Shown here: positions 1 through 9,400 of the stretch, one piece after another
How positions within the stretch are numbered: the first letter of the stretch is position 1
How the letters are laid out: every line of letters begins with the position of its first letter
From: JAAZNO01 sp012798275
Lineage (GTDB): Bacteria > Chloroflexota > Anaerolineae > B4-G1 > SLSP01
Assembly (NCBI GenBank): GCA_035347995.1
Contig: DAOPQD010000088.1
Location: forward strand, 1 to 13,034
Reading direction: 5' to 3'
Length of the DNA stretch: 13,034 nt
The notes under the pieces: generated by a model
Databases searched by the model: none
What the model saw: the letters and a program-made list of their open reading frames with translations, nothing else
What the model was told of the DNA's origin: nothing
Position numbers and translations under genes: made by a program

Positions 1-199
1 GGGCGTAGCCCGCCTGCAAAAACCCCTTATTTTTTCTCCCCTCCCCAACGGCGCAGGCGCCGTTGGGGAGGGGGCAGGGGGTGGGGCAAAAGCTACAGCT
101 CACAAAGGTTCATCCATCGCCGTCGAACTACCTGATGCCAGGCTGAACAATGACCGCACATTTTCATCCTTGGATAGGGTGCGCCAGCACATGGCGTCT
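1..199 (+). repeat. Hairpin-rich dispersed intergenic repeat, left copy
   Basis: This non-coding stretch matches the reverse complement of 12721-12920 over its whole length. I count about 20 differences and one 1-base gap by eye (roughly 89% identity), with an unbroken identical run of more than 50 bases around 65-121. It starts inside a GC palindrome (GGGC-GTA-GCCC, cut by the window edge). It then has a strong hairpin with arms 41-53 and 58-70 and loop CAGG, followed by a G-rich run and the tail from GGGGCAAAAG onwards. It ends near a small inverted repeat, CGCCA/TGGCG (182-186, 192-196), conserved in the other copy. It contains no plausible gene. It resembles REP-like or MITE-like intergenic repeats in style; the family is not identified. 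Confidence 0.85.
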
Positions 200-221
200 C
201 CTTCAAAAGCAGCAAAGAGTT

Positions 222-271
222 GTTAAAAGGGAGGGGTTTTGTGCACAAACAGCGCCGCGCACAAAACCCCT
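222..271 (-). terminator. Intrinsic terminator of the solute-binding protein gene
   Basis: A perfect 13-bp inverted repeat (232-244 with 259-271, arm AGGGGTTTTGTGC) lies about 23 bases past the stop codon of the leftward solute-binding protein gene. Read on the minus strand, it is followed by CCCTTTTAACAA, a short T-run consistent with Rho-independent termination. Its AAAACCCC/GGGGTTTT arms make it partly usable in both directions. It lies between the gene and the dispersed repeat at the window's left edge. Confidence 0.7.
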
Positions 272-293
272 GGCTTACTCAGTCAAATAGCGG

Positions 294-2198
<1,905 letters not shown>

Positions 2199-2262
2199 GT
2201 CAAATATCTCCTTCCTTTTGAGCCTGTGAGATAGAATTTACAGCTGGAACCTTAGTTACACA

Positions 2263-2291
2263 AGCATAGCACCAAATTAATACGATGGCAA
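2263..2291 (-). promoter_or_regulatory. Promoter of the solute-binding protein gene
   Basis: On the minus strand, a -35 box TTGCCA (2286-2291) is separated by exactly 17 bases from a -10 box TATGCT (2263-2268). This fits a housekeeping sigma-70 promoter, with 5/6 and 4/6 matches to consensus. Transcription would start near 2256 and give a leader of about 58 nt that includes the GGAG ribosome-binding site at 2208-2211. It lies in the 139-bp gap after the LacI gene, so the solute-binding protein can be expressed separately from its regulator. I could not identify a clear LacI operator palindrome overlapping it. Confidence 0.55.
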
Positions 2292-2337
2292 CCTCCTTTC
2301 AGCGTACGGAACACTCCAGACATGACAGCCGATCTGC

Positions 2338-3378
2338 TTAAAGCGCCTCCACCTGGGGTTTCAGTCGCGCCACAGATTCACGCACCACCAGCTCCGTCTG
2401 AAGCATGATGGTCACCGCCGGCATCGCGGGATTGCGCGCCCGTTCCAGCAATTGACGGACCCCCAGGCGTCCCATCAATACCTTATCCACGTGCATCGTA
2501 GTCAGGGCCGGGCTGACGTCATGAATCAGGACCAGGTCATCGAACCCCATCACCGAAAGATCCTCAGGCACGCGCCGACCCAAATCCCGCGCCGCTTTGA
2601 GCACCCCCAACGCCGTGTCGTCATTGCAGGCGAAGATCGCGGTGATGACGGGAGCGCGCTGCAGCAGCCGCAGGGTCGCCTCATAGCCCGGGGCGCGACC
2701 GATCGGCGAATCTTCGATGAACGAGTCGGGGATGCCCGCCCGGCGCAACGCCTCGAGGTAGCCCTCGCGACGCTCGCGGATGCTCGGATAGGCTTCTGCC
2801 GTGCTGCCAATCAGGCCGATGCACCGATGCCCATTCCCAATCAAATAGCGGGTGGCGGCCAGAGCGCCGGAGAAATTGTCCGTCAGCACCCGATCGCAGA
2901 CCTGAGCACCGGTCGTGTAAGCATCAAGCATGACGATGGGAATACTGCGCTGACGGCGCATGGCGTCGAGAGCCGTTTCGATAAACGTGCCACACAGCAA
3001 CAGGCCATCAATGCGAGCTTCGCTCAGCATAATCGGCCATTGGACGGGGCGATTCTGCGCATCCACTTCGATGTTGGAATACATCAGATGCAAGCCCCGC
3101 TCGCGGCACTCAGCCTCAACTCCCGATTGCACGTAGGCATAGAAATGATTGACCGGCTCGCGGTCGTCCGCATCGTGCTTCAGCAGCAGCCCCACAACGG
3201 CAATGGGAGTTTCTTGCGGCAGACCCAGCGTCTTGACCGGATACCCCAAGGCGGTCGCGGCTTCCAGGACGCGCAACCGCGTCTCTTGCGCGACGCCGGG
3301 GCGGTTATTGAGGGCTTGGGAAGCGGTTCCAATCGAAACGCCGGCTGATTCTGCAACTTCACGCAACGTTACCGACAC
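2338..3378 (-). CDS. LacI/GalR-family transcriptional repressor
   Basis: This 346-residue protein has the full LacI layout. The N-terminal helix-turn-helix (about 4-25) reads TLREVAESAGVSIGTASQAL. The hinge follows (NNRPGVAQETRLRVLEAATALGY, about 24-46), then a periplasmic-binding-protein-like sensor core. The core includes DGLLLCGTF, DNFSGALAATRYLIGNGH, and ACNDDTALGVLKAARDLGRRVPEDLSVMGFDD. Such proteins usually bind a sugar and release their operator. The start is GTG at 3376-3378, supported by AGGAG six bases upstream and by the HTH needing these residues; an ATG further upstream is out of frame. The recognition helix has GTASQAL where TVSRAL is more typical, so operator preference may be shifted. 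The gene lies 139 bp upstream of the co-directional solute-binding protein gene, its most likely target. No terminator is visible between the two. Confidence 0.95.
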   Translation of the reverse strand: MSVTLREVAESAGVSIGTASQALNNRPGVAQETRLRVLEAATALGYPVKTLGLPQETPIAVVGLLLKHDADDREPVNHFYAYVQSGVEAECRERGLHLMYSNIEVDAQNRPVQWPIMLSEARIDGLLLCGTFIETALDAMRRQRSIPIVMLDAYTTGAQVCDRVLTDNFSGALAATRYLIGNGHRCIGLIGSTAEAYPSIRERREGYLEALRRAGIPDSFIEDSPIGRAPGYEATLRLLQRAPVITAIFACNDDTALGVLKAARDLGRRVPEDLSVMGFDDLVLIHDVSPALTTMHVDKVLMGRLGVRQLLERARNPAMPAVTIMLQTELVVRESVARLKPQVEAL

Positions 3379-3422
3379 AGGGCACTCCTGTCATCTCTGC
3401 AGGGAAAAATTCAGCGCGAGTC

Positions 3423-3471
3423 GTTCACCACTTCATTCGAAAGTTTAGTGAACATTTTCATTTTATACCAA
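3423..3471 (-). promoter_or_regulatory. Candidate LacI-gene promoter with inverted-repeat operator
   Basis: On the minus strand, TTGGTA (3466-3471) and TAAACT (3442-3447) are separated by 18 bases, each a 4/6 match to sigma-70 boxes. They lie about 65-95 bases upstream of the GTG start. An inverted repeat of GTTCAC (3423-3428) and GTGAAC (3448-3453) brackets the -10 box, and its centre falls in TTCGAA (3437-3442). A repressor bound there would block transcription, so autoregulation is plausible. The 19-base spacing between half-sites is wider than a classical LacI operator, so the binding protein is uncertain. Confidence 0.35.
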
Positions 3472-3495
3472 AGTGCATCTGAATGCGCGCAGACA

Positions 3496-3524
3496 TAGTG
3501 CAGAGTTAGTGCAAATATCGTGCA
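3496..3524 (+). promoter_or_regulatory. Three GTGCA boxes in 11-bp phase
   Basis: GTGCA occurs at 3498-3502, 3509-3513 and 3520-3524, so the interval is exactly 11 bp twice. The first two copies share the longer core TAGTGCA, and the last two end in TGCAA. One helical turn between boxes places all three on the same face of the DNA. The array ends nine bases before the -35 box of the rightward promoter, which is the position expected for an activator array. Because TGCA is self-complementary, neighbouring boxes can also be read as a wide palindrome. A further GTGCA at 3473-3477 is out of this register. Confidence 0.5.
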
Positions 3525-3532
3525 ACGGCGCA

Positions 3533-3562
3533 TTGGCCTTTTTGGCATAAACCGGCTATAAT
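3533..3562 (+). promoter_or_regulatory. Promoter of the STAND ATPase gene
   Basis: A perfect -10 box TATAAT (3557-3562) is preceded by 18 bases and a weak -35 box TTGGCC (3533-3538, 3/6 consensus). The expected transcription start is near 3569, giving a leader of roughly 90 nt before the coding start at 3656. A perfect -10 with a poor -35 next to phased upstream boxes is typical of an activator-dependent promoter. This is inferred from sequence only. Confidence 0.6.
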
Positions 3563-3655
3563 AGAGAGCCAACGGCTGAACGTTTTGGGCGCACGCTGTG
3601 CTCTCAACGCTTAAATTCGGAGTCTGGCGTCAGTTTCCCAGGATATTTTTCGAAG

Positions 3656-6193
3656 GTGATGCGGGTGGACACTAGAATTTGGGATGACAAACACCTCAAA
3701 GCTCTGTTGCGACTGCCACGGTATTCCCTTACCCTGATTAAGCAAGAGCCATGGCACTCATGGATCGAGCAGCAGGGCGGCGTACACGCAGTCCATGAAT
3801 ACCTCAAAACCAGTTTTTTGCCGCCGCACGAACAGGAACTCCTCACGTGCATCCTGAGCCATCCCGGCGCCTCGGTTCAGTTCTATTGCGAGCGGTTGTG
3901 CATCAGCCGTCGGACTTATGCCAACTACCTGAACAGCCTGTGTGCGACGCTGCTGCTGCATTTGAACGCCCGATCCGCGACGCCGGCGAAAGTCGTGGAG
4001 GCCAAAATCCACCGCGGGAGCGTTCCCGCTCCGGTAACAGCGCTGATCGGAGCGGAAGAAACATTGAGTGCAGTGCTCGCGCTCGTGGAGCGGCCGGCCG
4101 TGCGCTGCATCACCCTCATCGGGCCCGGGGGCGTGGGAAAGACCCGCCTGGCCATCGAGGTCGCGACCCTCGTGCAGGCGCAGTTCGCCCATGGCGCCTG
4201 CTTTGTCCCTCTGGACACGCTCTCCGACCCGGCATTGTTGAGCGCGACGCTCATCCGCGTGCTCAATGTGCAGCCTGCTGGCGCTGAACCGCCGTTGGAG
4301 GCGCTCAAGACTTATTTGCAGTCCAAGCAGCTGCTGTTGATCCTCGACAATCTCGAGCATCTCGCCGGCGTGGGAGCGGTTGCAAGCGCTCTCTTGCACG
4401 CGGCGCCGGACCTGAAAATCCTCGGCACCAGCCGGGAACGACTGAACATTTACGGCGAATATTGTTTCACCGTGGAACCGCTCCCAGTCCCACGCACGGG
4501 CGCGACGCCTGAAGCCTTGAACGCTTCACCGGCCATACAGCTTTTCGTCGAACGCGCGCGCGCTGCGCGACAGGACTTTGCCCTCACGACAGAAAACGCC
4601 GCGGCCGTCATGCAAATCTGCCAGCACCTCGATGGCCTGCCTCTCGCCATGGAGCTCGCGGCAGCGCGCCTCAAGGCTTGTTCCCCCAACCAGCTGCTCG
4701 AACAGCTGGAGACCCATCTGATCGCCTTGCGCCATCCCCATGAGGATCGCCCGGCCCGGCATCAGAGCCTGTGGAACGTGATCGAATGGAGCTATCGGCT
4801 GCTCACTCCCCGCCACCAGCGCCTGTTCCGGCATCTGGCGGTCTTCGATCACAGCTGGGATCTTCAGGCCGCGCAGACAATCTGTGAGGACGAGGGAATC
4901 CAGCAGGGACTTGAAGAACTGGCCGACAAAAGCTTGATCCAGTTTGCCAACGCCGGGGCGGAAGGGCGATTTTACATGCTCAACACCCTGCGAGAATATG
5001 CGCTGGAACAACTGCGTCAGGCAGGAGAGGCGGAAGCGGTGGGTCGCCGCCACGCGGAGTACTACCTCGTTCAGGCCGAAAGGGCCGAAACCGTCCTGGG
5101 GACGACCGCACATCTAAAGTGGGCCGAGTGGCTGCGCCGTGAACACGGCAATCTCCAGACGGCCTTGCGCTGGATGCTGGAGCATAACGAGGCGACGCTG
5201 GCCCTTCGTCTGGGAGGCGCCGTCTGGCGCTTCTGGCAGGTGCAAGGCGTGCTGACCGAAGGACGCTACTGGCTCATGCGCGCGTTGGACGCCGGCGCCG
5301 ACGTGGAGGCCGGGCACCGCCTGAAGGCGCTTTGGGGCATTGGCTGGCTGGCCGAAAATCAAAGCGACCTGCCGGCCGCTACCGCCTATTTCAAGACGGG
5401 GCTGACGCTGGCGCAGCAGCTGGAAGAGCCACGATGGAGCGCACTGTGCCAGATCGGTTTGGGCGAAATAGCCCGCGCCCAACAGCGCTACGCGGAAGCG
5501 GCGCAGCTTTTTGAATCCAGCCTGGAGCTCTTCAATACACTCCAGGACCGCGAAGAAATCGCCTGGACCCTGGATCAGCTAGGGCGGCTGGCGCTGGAAC
5601 AGCAGGATTTTGAGCGCGCCCGGCAGTATGCAGAAAGCAGCCTGGCGCTTTTCCGCGAGCTGGGCCATCACTGGGGGATGTCGCATGTGCTGGATCATCT
5701 CGGCGACATCGTCTGGAATCAGGGGCATTATGACCTCGCGGCCCTCTTTTTCGAAGAAGCCCTGCGAGAGGCGGCCATCATGCAAAGCCACTGGCTGACT
5801 GCCTGGACGCTTTGCAAGCTCACCTCCGTGAAGCTGGCCCAGGGTCAGCCGGCTCAGGCGCGGGCGATGCTGGCCGAGAGCTTACAACTGCACCTTGAAG
5901 TGGAAAACACGTTGGGCATCGTCGCCTGCCTGGGGCGCGCGGCGATGGTGGCCGCCGCGCAGCAGGCCTGGCGCACGGCAGTGCAACTCTGGGCGGCGAC
6001 GGAGGCCCTGCATCAGCGGCTGGCTCTGCCGCCCCTCACGGCGATCTTCGTGAGCGGCAGGACGCCAGCGTTGGAGGAAGCGCGCGCCCGATTGGCGCCG
6101 GCCGAATTCACCGCGGCGTGGACGCGCGGCCAAATGGCGACGCTGGCCCAAGCCATCCAATGGGCCCAACAGGTGTTGGGCGTGAAGGCGTGA
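3656..6193 (+). CDS. STAND/NB-ARC ATPase with N-terminal HTH and C-terminal TPRs
   Basis: This 845-residue cytoplasmic protein has the layout of AfsR/MalT-like signal-transduction ATPases. Residues about 57-104 look like a small helix-turn-helix (CISRRTYANYLNSL), possibly DNA-binding. The NB-ARC core has Walker A GPGGVGKT (156-163), Walker B LLLILDN (226-232), a sensor-like GTSR (257-260) and the GLPLA motif (327-331). A winged-helix region follows, ending near YMLNTLREYALEQL (about 440-453). From about 553 to 795 lie TPR-type helical repeats (for example LGEIARAQQRYAEAAQLFESSLELF). There is no C-terminal LuxR HTH and no recognisable effector domain, so a regulatory role is inferred. The start is uncertain: GTG 3656 and ATG 3659 sit on top of the Shine-Dalgarno-like GAAGGTG, while GTG 3665 has better spacing (six bases). 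The macroglobulin gene follows 229 bp downstream on the same strand with no terminator seen between them. Confidence 0.88.
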   Translation: MMRVDTRIWDDKHLKALLRLPRYSLTLIKQEPWHSWIEQQGGVHAVHEYLKTSFLPPHEQELLTCILSHPGASVQFYCERLCISRRTYANYLNSLCATLLLHLNARSATPAKVVEAKIHRGSVPAPVTALIGAEETLSAVLALVERPAVRCITLIGPGGVGKTRLAIEVATLVQAQFAHGACFVPLDTLSDPALLSATLIRVLNVQPAGAEPPLEALKTYLQSKQLLLILDNLEHLAGVGAVASALLHAAPDLKILGTSRERLNIYGEYCFTVEPLPVPRTGATPEALNASPAIQLFVERARAARQDFALTTENAAAVMQICQHLDGLPLAMELAAARLKACSPNQLLEQLETHLIALRHPHEDRPARHQSLWNVIEWSYRLLTPRHQRLFRHLAVFDHSWDLQAAQTICEDEGIQQGLEELADKSLIQFANAGAEGRFYMLNTLREYALEQLRQAGEAEAVGRRHAEYYLVQAERAETVLGTTAHLKWAEWLRREHGNLQTALRWMLEHNEATLALRLGGAVWRFWQVQGVLTEGRYWLMRALDAGADVEAGHRLKALWGIGWLAENQSDLPAATAYFKTGLTLAQQLEEPRWSALCQIGLGEIARAQQRYAEAAQLFESSLELFNTLQDREEIAWTLDQLGRLALEQQDFERARQYAESSLALFRELGHHWGMSHVLDHLGDIVWNQGHYDLAALFFEEALREAAIMQSHWLTAWTLCKLTSVKLAQGQPAQARAMLAESLQLHLEVENTLGIVACLGRAAMVAAAQQAWRTAVQLWAATEALHQRLALPPLTAIFVSGRTPALEEARARLAPAEFTAAWTRGQMATLAQAIQWAQQVLGVKA

Positions 6194-6422
6194 GTCAGCG
6201 CGCCCGGCGTCGCAAAGAAAAATGACCCTATAGTTGATCGCTTCACATCCAGCGCAACCAGGTGCACAAAAAGTTGTTCAATTAGAAAATCTTGAGTAAG
6301 TCCCCTCCTTTCTGGAACTCTCACTGCCGTGAGGACGTCCTAACTACAGAGCGCGGCGTGAGACAGGTCCCGGTTTCTATTCGCCGCGCGCCGTTTACCG
6401 ATCTCTGCATGGAGGCTCTATT
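6194..6422 (+). other. Gap between ATPase and macroglobulin genes, with leader hairpin
   Basis: This 229-bp gap has no convincing gene, intrinsic terminator or sigma-70 promoter. The first 80 bases are AT-richer than the flanks. An 8-bp inverted repeat GCGCGGCG/CGCCGCGC (6351-6358 with 6382-6389, 23-base loop) lies just before the macroglobulin ribosome-binding site GGAGG (6411-6415). It lacks a T-tract, so it is not a terminator, and it would fall in the leader of the downstream mRNA. A smaller hairpin CTCAC-tgcc-GTGAG occurs at 6320-6333. Read-through from the ATPase gene is possible. Confidence 0.4.
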
Positions 6423-9400
6423 ATGAAGAAGACAACACGCTGGAATCGCTTGTTCTGCATCGTCGTCCTGCTGGCGACGCTGGCCGCGTGTACCGGCGCG
6501 CCCTCGCCGACGCCGACGCCGACGCCACTCCTCACGACGCCGCCCAAGGCCACCGCTACCCCTTTGCCCCCCAAGCCCGTCGTGCCTTACACGCCCGTCT
6601 CCGAAAAAGAACTCGCCCCGTCCGTGCTCTGGCGCACGCCCCAGCGCGGCGAAAGCCTCGCCCCCGACGCCAGCATCGAATTGGTCTTCGATCAGCCCAT
6701 GGCCCCCGACAGCGTCCGCCGCGCTCTCACCGTGCAGACGGCCGCCACAGAGCCTGCACCGGTGACCGGCGAGCTGACCTGGCGCGACGAGCGCACCGCC
6801 GTCTTCAAACCCGGCAAAGCGCTGGCGCGCGACGCGGCTTACGACGTGATCCTCACACAGGAAGCCACCTCTGCGACGGGCACGCCCCTGCGCGAGCCGC
6901 TGGTCTTCCGCTTCGCCACGGCGGGCACGCTGGAGGTAGCCCAGGTCATCCCCGCGCCAGGCACGATGGACACCGAGACCGACATGCCCATCACCGTCAT
7001 GTTCAACCGTCCTGTGGTGCCTCTCACCAGCCTCAAACAGATGGAAAGCCTGCCCCATCCTCTGCGCATCGAACCCGCCGTCGAGGGCGAGGGCGAATGG
7101 CTCAACACGTCCATTTACGTCTTCCGCCCCTCCAGCCCCCTGGCAGGCGGCACCGCCTACCGCGTCACCGTCGCGGCGGGATTGCAGGACCTCGCCGGCG
7201 CGCTGCTCATCGAGGATTACACCTGGAGCTTCAGCACGCAGCCCCCGGAGGTCGTGTGGACCTCGCCCAGCGCCGGTGAGACCCTCGTAGACATCCGCCG
7301 GCCCATTCGGGTAGAATTCAACCAACCCATCGAAGCCGCTTCCGCACAGCGCGCCTTCTCGCTCAAGGCCGGGAGCCTGCTCCGCACCGACGTCGCGGGC
7401 GCGTTTGCCGTGGTGGGGAACACCCTCATCTTCACCCCCACCCGCGACCTGGATTTCGACACCGCCTACACCGTGGCGCTGGCCGCCGGCGTGACCGGCG
7501 CTTCCGGCGGCGAGGGGATGCGCCAGGCCTACACCTGGCAGTTCACCACCGTTCCGCTGCCCCGCATCGTCTCCACCGCTCCCACGGATGGGGAACGCAA
7601 TGTCCCGGCGTACAGCCCCTTCCAGATCATCTTCAACACGCGGATTGACCCCAAGACAGTGATGCCCAACCTCACGGTGACCCCACCCCTTTCGCCCACG
7701 CAGGTCTACACCTACTTCTCGGAGTGGGACAACACCTTCACCCTCTACTTCGGCGCGCAAGCCTCGACCGATTACACCGTGGTCGTCGGCGACGGCATCG
7801 CCGATCCTTACGGCAACACGATCCCCCAGGGGACGACGGTCAGCTACCGCACCGCGCCGTTGGAGCCGACGTATCGCCTGTTGACGCCGGCTTCCATCGC
7901 CACCTACGACGCGGCGCTGCCCGCGCAGGTCGCCATCGCGCACCTCAACCTCACGCGGGTGGATCTGGAGCTCTATCGCTTGCCTGAAAGCGTCCTGCAA
8001 CAATCCTACGGGAACTGGCGCGAGCAACTCCCTACCGGCGCCGAATTGCTGCGCCAATGGACTAAAACCCTCGAAGCGCCGCTCAATAAGCAGAGCTATA
8101 CCGCGATTGAGCTGACCGAGACCCCGGGCGGCAAGCTCGCGCCGGGCGTCTACCTGCTGGAGATCAACGCGCCGGAGATGACGGCCGATGAATGGACAGC
8201 GAACCAGCAACACCTGCTCGTCGTCTCCGATTACAATCTCACGCTGAAGACCGGCCCGGACGAGGCGTTGCTCTGGGCCGTAGACCTGGCCACGGGAGCC
8301 CCCGTTCCGGGACTGAACCTGCAGCTGGTGGCGATCGATGGGCGCAACCTGGGCAGCCTCACCACCGATCAAAATGGCATCGCCCGCGCGACCCTGCCGC
8401 AAAACCGCGGCACGATCCTGGCCCTCAGCGAACAGCCTTTCGCCGCCATCGCCGAGGGGTGGGGCCGGGGCATCAGCCCATGGGATTTCGGCATGGGACA
8501 GGGCGTCTGGGAGCAGAAACTCCGCGCCCACCTCTACACCGATCGCCCCATCTACCGCCCCGGACAGACGGTCAACTTCAAGGGCGTGCTGCGCCTGGAG
8601 GATGACGCCGCCTTTACCCTGCCTGCGGCGGGCGCGGTGAAAGTCACCGTGCGCGACGCCGCCTGGCAGGAGCTCTACAACAAGCAGCTGCCCGTGAGCC
8701 AGCTCGGCGCCTTCTCCGACTCGCTGGCCCTGGAAGCCAGCGCCAGCCTGGGGAATTACGTCATCAGCGTCGAATTCGGCGATCAGTACTATGAGACCTA
8801 CTTCCAGGTTGCCGCCTACCGTGCGCCGGAGTTCGAGATCGTCGTGGAGCCGGCGGTCGCGGAACTGCGGCGCGGCGAGAGCGCGCAGGCGACCATCACC
8901 GCGCGCTACTTCTTCGGCGGCCCGCTGGCGAACACCCCCGTGACCTGGAACGTCGTCGCCGAGCGCTACACCTTCAAGCCGGCGTGGGGCGGACGCTACA
9001 GCTTCAGCGATGTGGACGATCCCTGGATCTGCTTCGATTGCTGGTGGTGGGAGCCTCAACCGCCCACGGAAGCCATCCTCAGCGGCAGCGGGGTGACCGA
9101 CGCCAACGGCGAGCTGTCCATCACGCTCGATGGCGCCGCTCTCGACGCCGCGCTGCCCTACCTCGCGGCGCGCATCACGCTCGAGGCGACCGCCAGCGGG
9201 CCCGACAATCAGACCATCTCCGGGCGGAGCAGCATCGTCGTTCACCCCGGTCCTTACTACATCGGCCTGGCGCCGCGCAGCACCATCGGCACGGCGGAAA
9301 AAGAAACCATCGTTGACCTCGTGGCCGTCAACTGGAAGGGCGAACGCCTGGCCAATCAGGCCCTCAAAGTGGCGTTCTACCGCCGCGAATGGAAAAACAC

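Noticed and set aside
6274..6302. A possible promoter TTGTTC with 17 bases to TAAGTC before the macroglobulin gene
   Set aside because: The -10 match is poor and no supporting element is present, so I do not call it.
6507..6526. A CCGACG tandem repeat as a regulatory or slippage element
   Set aside because: It encodes the Pro/Thr linker after the lipobox, is only about three units long, and is explained by protein composition.
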